Below, one piece after another: positions 15,886 through 24,408 of a stretch of 35,442 bases of DNA. Where the stretch lies: the NCBI GenBank assembly GCA_030537525.1, contig JAUNVU010000009.1, positions 1 through 35,442 of the forward strand, written 5' to 3'. Under the pieces are notes generated by a model. It was not told the origin of the DNA, did no database searches, and saw only the letters and a program-made list of their open reading frames with translations. The DNA is from Eubacteriales bacterium (GTDB lineage: Bacteria > Bacillota > Clostridia > Saccharofermentanales > DTU023). The position numbers and the translations under genes are program-made. Positions within the stretch are counted from its first letter, which is position 1; each line of letters begins with the position of its first letter.

Positions 15886-17328
15886 ATGAACCCACAAGAC
15901 AAGAGTATGGAGAAGATCGTTGCCCTCGCGAAGAATCGCGGTTTGATCTATCCCGGATCCGAGATCTATGGAGGTCTCGCCAATGCCTGGGATTACGGCC
16001 CCTATGGCGTTGAGCTCAAACGTAATGTCAAGGAGGCCTGGTGGCAGAGCTTCGTCCAGAAGAATCACTTAAATGTCGGCCTGGATGCAGGCATCTTGAT
16101 GAATCCTGAGGTCTGGGTTTCCTCAGGCCATGTTGGAGGCTTCTCCGATCCCCTGATTGACTGCAAGAATTGTCACGCGAGATTCAGAGCAGACCAATTG
16201 CTTGAAGATTATGCGCTGGCTAATTCGCTGGACTTAGAGATAGAAGGCATGGAGCCAGCACAGCTATCTGAAAATATTCAAGAGCTACAAGTCCCCTGTC
16301 CAGACTGCGGTAAATGCGACTTTACAGAGCCACGGCAATTTAACTTGATGTTCAAGACCTTCCAAGGTGTCACTGAGGACAATCAAGCACAGCTCTATTT
16401 GCGTCCTGAGACTGCCCAAGGTATTTTTGTCAACTTCAAGAATGTCCAGAGGAGCTCACGTCGCAAGTTGCCTTTTGGTATCTGTCAGATCGGCAAGTCC
16501 TTCAGAAATGAAATCACACCAGGTAATTTCATTTTCAGAACACGTGAATTTGAGCAGATGGAACTCGAGTTTTTCTGTGAGCCAGGTACAGATCTTGAGT
16601 GGTTCGAGTACTGGCGTGAGTTCTGTCGAGAATGGCTCTTATCACTTGGACTCAAGGAAGAGGAATTACGACTGCGTGACCATGGTCCTGAAGAGCTCTC
16701 CTTTTACTCCAAGGCAACCACAGACTTCGAATTTCTCTTCCCCTTCGGCTGGGGTGAGCTCTGGGGTGTGGCCGACCGTACAGATTACGACTTGGCCCAG
16801 CACCAAGAGGGCGCTAAAGAAGATATGCGCTACTTCGATCCCGTGAAGAATGAGAAATTCCTGCCTTACTGCATAGAGCCCTCACTAGGTGTCGAGCGGA
16901 TGCTCCTAGCCTTCCTGTGTTCGGCCTATGATGAAGAAGAGTTGGCCAATGGCGAGACGAGAACTGTCTTGCGCTTCCATCCAGATCTCGCACCAGTTAA
17001 GCTAGCCATCCTACCACTCTCAGCGAAGCTCAGTGAGCCCGCAACACAGCTCTTCAGAGAGCTTTCAGAAGATTTCGTCTGTGAATACGACGATCGCCAG
17101 TCCATTGGTAAGCGCTATCGCCGTCAGGATGAGATCGGCACACCATATTGCATAACTTATGACTTCGACTCCCTAGAGGATTCACAGGTGACTGTCAGAG
17201 AACGTGACAGCATGGAGCAGATTCGCCTTCCAATTAGCGAAGTCAGAGATTATATCAGAGAACAATTTGCCAAGCGTCGGGCTGCTAGTGCCATGAAGAT
17301 ACCAGCAGAACCCAAGCAAGAGGCATAG
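15886..17328 (+). CDS. glyS: Glycyl-tRNA synthetase, alpha2 type
   Basis: Class II synthetase that charges tRNA-Gly. At 480 residues and with the N-terminal [20 protein letters not shown] segment, it is the single-chain homodimeric form, not the two-subunit GlyQ/GlyS type. Cysteine pairs CKNC (about 90-93) and CPDCGKC (about 138-144) form a probable zinc site. Motif 2 includes FRNEITPG near 205, and motif 3 includes [10 protein letters not shown] near 335. The anticodon-binding domain occupies the C-terminal 110 residues. An AGAGGAG site precedes the ATG, just after the rpoZ terminator. The ppdK ATG follows 16 bases after the stop, so co-transcription is likely. Confidence 0.94.
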   Translation: MNPQDKSMEKIVALAKNRGLIYPGSEIYGGLANAWDYGPYGVELKRNVKEAWWQSFVQKNHLNVGLDAGILMNPEVWVSSGHVGGFSDPLIDCKNCHARFRADQLLEDYALANSLDLEIEGMEPAQLSENIQELQVPCPDCGKCDFTEPRQFNLMFKTFQGVTEDNQAQLYLRPETAQGIFVNFKNVQRSSRRKLPFGICQIGKSFRNEITPGNFIFRTREFEQMELEFFCEPGTDLEWFEYWREFCREWLLSLGLKEEELRLRDHGPEELSFYSKATTDFEFLFPFGWGELWGVADRTDYDLAQHQEGAKEDMRYFDPVKNEKFLPYCIEPSLGVERMLLAFLCSAYDEEELANGETRTVLRFHPDLAPVKLAILPLSAKLSEPATQLFRELSEDFVCEYDDRQSIGKRYRRQDEIGTPYCITYDFDSLEDSQVTVRERDSMEQIRLPISEVRDYIREQFAKRRAASAMKIPAEPKQEA

Positions 17329-17344
17329 GTCAATAGGAGGAAAA

Positions 17345-20008
17345 ATGACTAAATTCGTCTATTTATTTAAAGAAGGTAACGCAAGCATGCGCAATCTGCT
17401 CGGCGGTAAGGGTGCCAACCTCGCCGAGATGACCACCATGGGTCTTCCAGTGCCAAGTGGCTTCACCGTAACAACGGAAGCCTGTAATGACTACTATCGT
17501 GCTGGTGAGCAGATCGCCCAAGAAATTATCGAAGAGATTTTCGAGGCTTTGAGAGCCACAGAAGAGATTACGGGTAAGGAATTTGGTAATAAGGACAACC
17601 CTCTGCTAGTTTCTGTACGATCGGGTGCTAGAGCTTCAATGCCTGGTATGATGGACACCGTTTTGAATCTCGGTCTCAATGATGAAGTCGTACAGGGCTT
17701 GGCCAAGATGACAAATAATCCACGTTTTGCCTATGACTCCTATCGTCGTTTCATCATGATGTTCTCCGATGTTGCCATGGGCATTGATAAGAATCTCTTT
17801 GAACGAGAGCTTGAGAAATTAAAGGAAGAGCATAATGCCAGCCTAGATACCGATCTCTCAGCAGAACAGATGCAAGAACTTGCCGAACACTTCCTTGAGA
17901 TCTATAAACGCGAGCGTGGTGAGGACTTCCCTCAAGATCCGAAGGAGCAGCTGATTCTGGCAATTACTGCCGTCTTTAGAAGCTGGAATAATGAACGCGC
18001 AATTTACTATCGTCGCATGAACAATATCCCTGCGGACTGGGGTACCGCCGTCAACGTCCAGGAGATGGTTTACGGTAACTCTGGCGAGAATTCAGGCACA
18101 GGCGTTGCCTTTACCAGAAACCCAGCCACAGGTGAGAACGTCTTCTATGGCGAGTATCTGATGAATGCGCAAGGTGAAGACGTTGTGGCGGGTGTCAGAA
18201 CTCCACATCCTATTTCTCATCTCGAAGAGCAGATGCCAGAAGTCTATAAGCAATTCCTAGATATCGCAGAGAACTTAGAACAGCACTACGGTGATATGCA
18301 GGATCTGGAATTTACAATCGAAGATGGTAAGCTCTTCATCCTCCAGACTAGAAACGGTAAACGTACCGCCACTGCCGCTCTACAGATAGCAGTTGACATG
18401 GTTGAAAAGGGCTTAATCTCCAAGGAGAAGGCTCTGATGCAGATCGATCCGAAGTCTCTTGATACCCTGCTGCACCCAACCTTTGACCAGAAGGCCTTGG
18501 CAGAAGCTGAGCCGATTGCCAAGGGTCTTCCAGCTTCGCCAGGTGCTGCCGCTGGTCAGATTGTTTTCACTGCCGATGCTGCAGAGGCCGCCAGTGAAGA
18601 GGGTAAGAAGGTCATTCTTGTGCGTCTCGAGACCTCACCTGAGGACATCCTAGGTATGAACGTCTCTGAAGGTATCCTCACCGTCCGCGGTGGCATGACT
18701 TCGCACGCTGCAGTCGTCGCTCGTGGTATGGGTAAGTGCTGTGTCACTGGTTGCTCAGAAATCATGGTTGATGAAGAGAAGGGCGAAATGAAGGTCAAGG
18801 GCCAGACTCTGAAAGAATTTGACACTATCTCCCTGAACGGCTCAACTGGGCAGGTCTACCTTGGTGAAATCCCAACCGTCGAAGCCGAAATGAGTGGCAA
18901 TTTCGCCAAGATCATGGATTGGACGGACGAGGTTCGCATGATGAATGTCAGAACCAATGCCGATACTCCACACGATGCCGAGGTTGCTCGCGAACTTGGT
19001 GCAGGCGGTATTGGTCTAGTCCGTACAGAGCATATGTTCTTCGATGAAGATAGAATCTTCGCCTTCCGCAAGATGATTCTCGCTGGAAGTGAGGAGCTAC
19101 GTCGTGCCGCTCTAGAGCAGATTATGCCCATGCAGAAAGATGACTTCGTCGGCATCTTCAAGGCAATGCGCGGTCTAAATGTCACTATCCGTCTCCTGGA
19201 TCCACCACTGCATGAGTTCTTGCCTACAGATCCCGAAGAGATTGCAGAATTGGCTGAGGCCGTTGGCATCTCTTTACATGATCTAGAAGCCAAGATCGCC
19301 GCCATGCACGAGCTGAACCCCATGCTTGGACACCGTGGCTGTCGCCTAGCTATCTCCTATCCAGAGGTTGCAGAGATGCAGGCAGAGGCCATCCTCCGCG
19401 CTGCCGTAGAGGAGAACTCTGCAGAAGCACCCATTGTGCCAGAAATCATGATCCCATTAGTTGGTGACGTCAAGGAATTTGTCTATGTGAAGAATTACAT
19501 AGATAGAGCTGCTGAGCGCGTCTTTGCTGAACTTGGCGACAAGGTTGAATACAAGGTCGGTACAATGCTGGAGATTCCAAGAGCTGCCCTGACCTCAGAT
19601 CAGATTGCTCAGGTTGCAGACTTCTTCAGCTTCGGCACTAATGACTTAACACAGATGATCTATGGTCTATCTCGTGATGATGCTGGTCCAATTCTCGACA
19701 TCTACTATAAGGAAGGCATCTATGAGGCAGATCCAACTGCGACTATTGACAGAGCTGGTGTTGGTCGCCTGATGCGAATCTCTGCCGAAGATGGTCGTGG
19801 CGCCAAGCCTGATCTGAAACTCGGTATCTGTGGTGAGCACGGTGGTGATCCCGCCTCCATCGAACTCTGCCACGAACTAGACTTTGACTATGTTTCCTGC
19901 TCCCCCTTCCGTGTGCCAATTGCCAAGTTGGCAGCCGCTCAGGCTCAAATCAAGAAGCCACGTGAATTCAAGAGCAAGGATCTCGAGCACGCTCTTAAAA
20001 ATATCTAA
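17345..20008 (+). CDS. ppdK: Pyruvate, phosphate dikinase
   Basis: Interconverts pyruvate + ATP + Pi and phosphoenolpyruvate + AMP + PPi. In anaerobes it serves glycolysis with PPi or gluconeogenesis. The full-length protein has 887 residues. The N-terminal ATP-grasp domain includes KGANLAEM and the R-S-G-A-x-x-S-M-P-G-M-M block. The phosphohistidine swivel domain has GGMTSHAAVVARGMG with catalytic His454. The C-terminal PEP/pyruvate TIM barrel has the FGTNDLTQM loop and catalytic Cys829 in GICGEHGGDP. An AGGAGG site precedes the ATG. A strong terminator lies 22 bases after the stop. Confidence 0.97.
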   Translation: MTKFVYLFKEGNASMRNLLGGKGANLAEMTTMGLPVPSGFTVTTEACNDYYRAGEQIAQEIIEEIFEALRATEEITGKEFGNKDNPLLVSVRSGARASMPGMMDTVLNLGLNDEVVQGLAKMTNNPRFAYDSYRRFIMMFSDVAMGIDKNLFERELEKLKEEHNASLDTDLSAEQMQELAEHFLEIYKRERGEDFPQDPKEQLILAITAVFRSWNNERAIYYRRMNNIPADWGTAVNVQEMVYGNSGENSGTGVAFTRNPATGENVFYGEYLMNAQGEDVVAGVRTPHPISHLEEQMPEVYKQFLDIAENLEQHYGDMQDLEFTIEDGKLFILQTRNGKRTATAALQIAVDMVEKGLISKEKALMQIDPKSLDTLLHPTFDQKALAEAEPIAKGLPASPGAAAGQIVFTADAAEAASEEGKKVILVRLETSPEDILGMNVSEGILTVRGGMTSHAAVVARGMGKCCVTGCSEIMVDEEKGEMKVKGQTLKEFDTISLNGSTGQVYLGEIPTVEAEMSGNFAKIMDWTDEVRMMNVRTNADTPHDAEVARELGAGGIGLVRTEHMFFDEDRIFAFRKMILAGSEELRRAALEQIMPMQKDDFVGIFKAMRGLNVTIRLLDPPLHEFLPTDPEEIAELAEAVGISLHDLEAKIAAMHELNPMLGHRGCRLAISYPEVAEMQAEAILRAAVEENSAEAPIVPEIMIPLVGDVKEFVYVKNYIDRAAERVFAELGDKVEYKVGTMLEIPRAALTSDQIAQVADFFSFGTNDLTQMIYGLSRDDAGPILDIYYKEGIYEADPTATIDRAGVGRLMRISAEDGRGAKPDLKLGICGEHGGDPASIELCHELDFDYVSCSPFRVPIAKLAAAQAQIKKPREFKSKDLEHALKNI

Positions 20009-20030
20009 GAGTAAATTATTAGGGTTAACG

Positions 20031-20057
20031 GGGCCGCCGTGGCTGGCGGCCCTTTTT
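20031..20057 (+). terminator. Strong rho-independent terminator after ppdK
   Basis: GGGCCGCC (20031-20038) and GGCGGCCC (20045-20052) form an 8-bp GC stem with a 6-nt loop, followed by TTTTT. It ends only 7 bases before the next start codon. Confidence 0.9.
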
Positions 20058-20064
20058 CTAATTA

Positions 20065-21033
20065 ATGAACAGAGCTATATTCTTAAATTCCAAAGATACG
20101 GCGAGAAATCTTGCAACCGAGGCCTATTTTTATGAAGAGGCCCTGGGAAGTGACGAGGCGTTGGCTCTCCTCTACGTAGACAGCCCTAGTCTAGTCTTTG
20201 GTCGTTCGCAAAATCCCTATCGTGAGTTAGATTGGCTGGCTGCTGCTGAGCGGCAGATACCGATGTACAGGAGAATTTCTGGTGGTGGCGCAGTCTATCA
20301 CGATCTGGGAAATTTAAATTACTGCTTCATCGTACCGCGGAATCCAGAACTAGTCTTGAACTATGCCTACTTCCTAGAGCCGCTGAGCAATTACCTTGAA
20401 AAACTTGGTTTACAGACAGAAATTTTAAGAAAGTCCAATCTCTACTTGAGAGGCAAGAAGATCTCCGGTAATGCCATGGCGCTTGGCAGGGATAAGATTC
20501 TGGCCCACGGCACCGTACTCTTCAATTCGGAAATTGAGCCTATAGAAGCACTTTTGCATCGCACAACAGAAGGCTTGTCGGTAACCACGGTAGCTTCGGA
20601 CATAGCAGAAGTACAGACAATTAGCGAGTTGCTCCCCGAACTCTCTTTCAGTGATTTTTGTAGTGGGCTGGGAGCAGAAATAATTGGCAACGGGCTCCGT
20701 GACTATGACTTTACGGCCAGCGGGCTTTGGCCAGAAGAGGAATTGGCAATAGAGCGTGACTATGTGCCGCGTTTTAAGTCCTTTGAGTGGAATTTCAAGC
20801 GCGGTCCCGAATTTTCTTTAAAGAGAGAAAATGCGAGTTGGCTTGCGCAGCTCAAGGTCAAGGGGGCAGAGATTATAGAAATTAGCTTCGAGCCTGTGGC
20901 TTGTGATTTGGATTTGGGAAGGATTGCGCAGGCACTAGAGGGTAGACGCCTGGAACGAGCAGAGCTGTTGGCAGCACTGTCCTTTCTAGGAGATGCCAGG
21001 GCGGCAGATTTCTTGAAGGAACTTTTTGCTTAA
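20065..21033 (+). CDS. Lipoate-protein ligase A family protein (first copy)
   Basis: Attaches lipoate or octanoate to lysines of lipoyl domains. It is 322 residues with a biotin/lipoate ligase catalytic core: SLVFGRSQNPYRE, RRISGGGAVYHDLGNLNY (about residues 70-90), then KISGNAMALGRDKILAHGTVLF with the expected lysine. A C-terminal accessory domain (about 235-322) suggests a true ligase and not a LipB-type transferase. ATG 20065 is 7 bases after the T-run of the ppdK terminator, and no ribosome binding site is visible, so translation may be leaderless or very weak. No better in-frame start was found. The second copy at 22433 is only distantly similar. Confidence 0.85.
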   Translation: MNRAIFLNSKDTARNLATEAYFYEEALGSDEALALLYVDSPSLVFGRSQNPYRELDWLAAAERQIPMYRRISGGGAVYHDLGNLNYCFIVPRNPELVLNYAYFLEPLSNYLEKLGLQTEILRKSNLYLRGKKISGNAMALGRDKILAHGTVLFNSEIEPIEALLHRTTEGLSVTTVASDIAEVQTISELLPELSFSDFCSGLGAEIIGNGLRDYDFTASGLWPEEELAIERDYVPRFKSFEWNFKRGPEFSLKRENASWLAQLKVKGAEIIEISFEPVACDLDLGRIAQALEGRRLERAELLAALSFLGDARAADFLKELFA

Positions 21034-21153
21034 ATTCCTGTGAAATATTCTCAGATAGCTTATTTCGTATTTTATTTTACTGAATTTTTCGCCTGCTTCC
21101 CTTAATATGGAGATTGTGAGTTAGAATTTTTGCTTGAAAGAGAGGATATAAAT

Positions 21154-21396
21154 ATGGCTAAAAGAGAGATTAGAGTTCCAAGACTCGCCCCCAATATGGA
21201 ATCTGGCGTAATAGTTGCCTGGCTGAAGGAAGAAGGCGAGGCTGTGGAGAAGTCCGATGTCCTATACGAGATCGAGACTGATAAGGTTGTAAGCTCTATT
21301 GAAGCTGACGCTCCTGGTCGCCTAGCACAAATCCTGACACCCGTTGGTGAACAAGTTGCAGTGGACCAAGTCGTAGCTGAGATTGAAGTTGATTAA
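21154..21396 (+). CDS. Free-standing lipoyl/biotinyl carrier domain protein
   Basis: An 80-residue protein that is nothing but one lipoyl domain of the kind found at the N terminus of 2-oxoacid dehydrogenase E2 subunits. It runs from MAKREIRVPRLAPNME through G-x-I-V-A-W-L-K-E-E-G-E-A-V, with the modified lysine at position 44 in E-T-D-K-V, to the C-terminal G-E-Q-V half-motif. There is no E2 catalytic core and no peripheral-subunit binding domain, and no dehydrogenase or glycine cleavage gene is nearby. I chose ATG 21154 (GAGAGG about 10 bases upstream) over the ATG at 21130, which would add eight residues with no family match. The next base but one after its stop starts lipA, so the substrate and its modifying enzyme are coupled. 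Confidence 0.85.
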   Translation: MAKREIRVPRLAPNMESGVIVAWLKEEGEAVEKSDVLYEIETDKVVSSIEADAPGRLAQILTPVGEQVAVDQVVAEIEVD

Positions 21397-21397
21397 A

Positions 21398-22417
21398 ATG
21401 AGCCTAGATGAGAAGAATTTGAATTCTGCTGAAGTGGTGAAGACAGAGGTTTCACACTGTGGTGGTGGCTGTCACAGCGGAGGAGCAGCTAAGCGCGATA
21501 TGCGTGATCGGCGCCAGGATCCCAATGCCTTTCCGACTATTGCCAAGCCCAAGTGGCTGAAAGTTAGCTATAACTCAGCTGAGACCCAAGAGGTTGTCGA
21601 ACTCATGGATCGCTACAATCTCAACACGGTTTGCAAAGAGGCTAACTGCCCCAATCTCGGCGAATGCTACAAGGCTGGAACTGCAACCTTCATGATTTTG
21701 GGTGATATCTGCACGCGAGTCTGTCGCTTCTGTAATATTTGCTATGGCAGGCCACGCGCAGTCGATATCTACGAGGCGAAGAATCTCGCCGCAGCTGCGA
21801 AGAAACTTGGTCTCTTGCACGTCGTCATCACTTCGGTGACGAGAGACGACTTACCAGATGGCGGTGCTTCGCAATTTGTTCGTGTTGTTGAAGAATTGCA
21901 TAAGGCACTACCAGAATCTACTGTCGAGTTATTAATCTCTGACCTCATGGGCAACTGGGAGGCGCTGGAATCTATACTTGAAGCAGGTCCCGATGTTTTA
22001 AATCACAATGTCGAGACAGTACCAGAACTCTATGCCGATATTCGTCCACAAGGCATCTATGAACGCTCATTAGAAATGCTGGAACGCGCCTCTAAGTGGG
22101 CTCATGCGAACCCGCTTCCCCAAGGCAGAATGCTAGTTAAAACAGGCTTGATGCTAGGCCTCGGTGAAACTGATGAGCAACTCAGAAGAGTGTTCCATGA
22201 CCTTGTTGAGCGAGGAGTCGACGTCTTGACCTTAGGTCAGTATTTGAGACCCACACCGACTCATGCACCAGTCAAGCGCTATGTCAGCCCAGAGGACTTC
22301 GACCGCTATAAGGAAGAAGCCTTGGCAGCTGGTCTGCGCTTCGTTGCCTCATCTCCCTTCGTTCGCTCATCATACAGAGCAGAAGAGGCTTTGAGAGCAG
22401 TGCGAAATCAGGACTGA
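21398..22417 (+). CDS. lipA: Lipoyl synthase
   Basis: Radical SAM enzyme that inserts two sulfurs into protein-bound octanoate. Counting from ATG 21398 it has 339 residues. The sacrificial auxiliary cluster ligands are Cys79, Cys84 and Cys90 (CKEANCPNLGEC), and the radical SAM cluster ligands are Cys105, Cys109 and Cys112. The C-terminal SSPFVRSSYRAEEA contains the conserved RSSY serine ligand. The N terminus carries an unusual short Cys/His/Gly-rich segment (HCGGGCHSGG, 20-29). A TTG at 21383 could add five residues, but ATG 21398 starts one base after the lipoyl-carrier stop. The gene ends in TGA. Confidence 0.95.
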   Translation: MSLDEKNLNSAEVVKTEVSHCGGGCHSGGAAKRDMRDRRQDPNAFPTIAKPKWLKVSYNSAETQEVVELMDRYNLNTVCKEANCPNLGECYKAGTATFMILGDICTRVCRFCNICYGRPRAVDIYEAKNLAAAAKKLGLLHVVITSVTRDDLPDGGASQFVRVVEELHKALPESTVELLISDLMGNWEALESILEAGPDVLNHNVETVPELYADIRPQGIYERSLEMLERASKWAHANPLPQGRMLVKTGLMLGLGETDEQLRRVFHDLVERGVDVLTLGQYLRPTPTHAPVKRYVSPEDFDRYKEEALAAGLRFVASSPFVRSSYRAEEALRAVRNQD

Positions 22418-22432
22418 GGAAGGTAGGAGACT

Positions 22433-23443
22433 ATGTCTCGTAAACAGATTAATTATTTGAGGCTGCCAGAGCCAAGAGAGCTCTCGGCGGCCTTCTACTT
22501 TGGCCTCGAGCGAGCCATCCTAGAAGATAGGGAGGGCACCTATCTTTTTTTCTGGCAGACTGCGCCAACCGTGATGCTTGGTAAATATCAAGAGCTCATA
22601 GCCGAAGTCAACTTAGAGACAATGCAGGAACGCGATATTACTGTTGTGCGACGACAGTCAGGTGGAGGTGCAATTTATACAGATGAGGGAACAGTACAAT
22701 TCTCGCTAATTACGCCAATTGGAGATGAGCGCTTGGCGATCGAAACTTTCAGTAAGCCTCTTCTACAAGCTGTACAAGAACTTGGTATTCCAGCAAGTTT
22801 CAATGGCCGAAATGACCTCGTCGTGGGGGAGCAAAAATTTTCTGGTCAGGCAGAGTATCGTCACCAGAGCAAATTGGTGCACCACGGCAGCATACTCATA
22901 GACACGGACTTGGACTTCCTCGAGCGAATCTTAAAACCAAATCCTCTGAAATTGAACTCCAAGGGTATTGCTTCAGTGCGTCAGAGAGTGACTAATCTTT
23001 ACGAGCATAGACAATTCAGCCTGGCCGAGTTGATCGCAGCCATGCAGGCTGCATATGAGGCAGGTGGCTACGAATTTATTAGCCAGGACTTAGACGAAGC
23101 CTTGGAGAGCAGGGCCCGTACTATCAGCAAATCACTATTCGCTCCTGTGGAAGCACTTTTCAGCCTACAACTGCCAAGCGAGATTAAAACCAGCAGGCGT
23201 TTCAAAGCTGGTACAGTGGAGCTGACGGTGACAGTTAGAAAAGGCAAGATCGAGACGGCAAAACTTAGAGGTGACTTCTTTACCAATGGCGACATAAACA
23301 CTCTTGAATCAGCTCTAATAGGTCTCAGTTATGACAGAGAGACTGTCAGGAGTGTTTTGTTGAATCTTCCCGAGCAAGAGATAATTGCGGGCCTTAGTAA
23401 TGCGGAGCTGAGTTTATTGATAGCCGATAGTAAGAATAACTAG
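22433..23443 (+). CDS. lplA: Lipoate-protein ligase A (second copy)
   Basis: The product is a 336-residue lipoate ligase. The core contains PTVMLGKYQE, VVRRQSGGGAIYTDEGTVQFS (about 65-86), NDLVV, KFSGQAEYRHQSKLVHHGSIL with the catalytic lysine, and the LKLNSKGIASVRQRVTNL segment. The C-terminal domain (about 245-336) is the accessory domain of two-domain LplA enzymes, which activate free lipoate with ATP. A GGAAGGTAGGAG site precedes the ATG. It lies 15 bases after lipA. Having ligase and LipA together suggests both salvage of lipoate and conversion of attached octanoate. Confidence 0.9.
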   Translation: MSRKQINYLRLPEPRELSAAFYFGLERAILEDREGTYLFFWQTAPTVMLGKYQELIAEVNLETMQERDITVVRRQSGGGAIYTDEGTVQFSLITPIGDERLAIETFSKPLLQAVQELGIPASFNGRNDLVVGEQKFSGQAEYRHQSKLVHHGSILIDTDLDFLERILKPNPLKLNSKGIASVRQRVTNLYEHRQFSLAELIAAMQAAYEAGGYEFISQDLDEALESRARTISKSLFAPVEALFSLQLPSEIKTSRRFKAGTVELTVTVRKGKIETAKLRGDFFTNGDINTLESALIGLSYDRETVRSVLLNLPEQEIIAGLSNAELSLLIADSKNN

Positions 23444-23496
23444 CAGCTCTTCATCTAAAAGCTCACTCTGTTAAGATATAGAGGCTAGGAGGTCTT

Positions 23497-24399
23497 ATGA
23501 ATATTGCCATTATCGATATCGGCTCAAATACTATTAGACTGAACGTTTATCAAACTGAGGGAGAGAGTTTCCGCCTCTTGATCACCAAGAAGCACACGGC
23601 AGGGCTAGCCTCTTATATTGAGGATGCAGAGCTCAGCCTTGCGGGTGAGAAGAAGCTCCAACAAATTCTCATGCGCTTAAAACGCATTCTCTCAGTAGTT
23701 GATATAGACGCCTGTTACGGTTTTGCAACAGCTTCTTTGCGGAAGGTGTCAAATGGTCAAGAGATTATCACCAGACTTGCTAAAATCACTGCTCTGAATT
23801 TACAGGTGCTTTCAGAGGATGAAGAGGCGAGGCTTGGAAATTTGGCGATTAAGAAGAACTTTGAGCTAAAAAAAGGTGTCAGTGTAGACATCGGTGGTGG
23901 CTCTACGGAGATAGTTTACTTTAATAAGCAAAACAGCAGAACCTACCCTCTAGCAGAAGGTTCCTTGTCTCTTTATTTGAGAGGAGTCTCGGGAATCTTC
24001 CCAACCGCCAAGGAAGCAAAGAAACTCAGTAAGTTCATCAGATCTGAATTGCCCAAGCTGGCCCCTGCCAGTGAAATTTTGGCCATTGGTGGCACGGCTA
24101 GAGCAGCAGGCAAGATTGTCGCTGCACTGCGTTCAGATAGTGGTGAAGAAGATAGGCGAAGCTATAACAGGCGAGAGCTTAAGGCCCTAATCCAGCGTCT
24201 GATAGACAATGAACAGCAAGCCGTACAGGCTCTCTTGAAACACGCACCAGAGCGAGTACACACCCTAGTACCAGGCCTTCTGATTTTGGTTGAAATATTA
24301 GAGGCTACTGAGTCGAAGCAAGTTAGAGTGTCTACAGAAGGTGTCAGAGAAGGTTACTTGATAGATAAAATTAAGAAGCTGGAAAAAACTGCTAAATAG
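23497..24399 (+). CDS. ppx: Ppx/GppA-family phosphatase (exopolyphosphatase)
   Basis: A 300-residue ASKHA-fold phosphatase that removes terminal phosphates from polyphosphate or from pppGpp. DIGSNTIRLNVY (7-18) and SVDIGGGSTEI (about 128-138) are the two phosphate loops, and ATASLRK and LAIGGTARA are further conserved blocks. It is the short type without the C-terminal HD domain of E. coli Ppx. The ribosome binding site is TAGGAGG. It pairs with ppk 9 bases downstream, giving a synthesis and breakdown operon for polyphosphate. The pairing favours exopolyphosphatase over guanosine pentaphosphatase. Confidence 0.88.
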   Translation: MNIAIIDIGSNTIRLNVYQTEGESFRLLITKKHTAGLASYIEDAELSLAGEKKLQQILMRLKRILSVVDIDACYGFATASLRKVSNGQEIITRLAKITALNLQVLSEDEEARLGNLAIKKNFELKKGVSVDIGGGSTEIVYFNKQNSRTYPLAEGSLSLYLRGVSGIFPTAKEAKKLSKFIRSELPKLAPASEILAIGGTARAAGKIVAALRSDSGEEDRRSYNRRELKALIQRLIDNEQQAVQALLKHAPERVHTLVPGLLILVEILEATESKQVRVSTEGVREGYLIDKIKKLEKTAK

Positions 24400-24408
24400 G
24401 AGTTTGAG

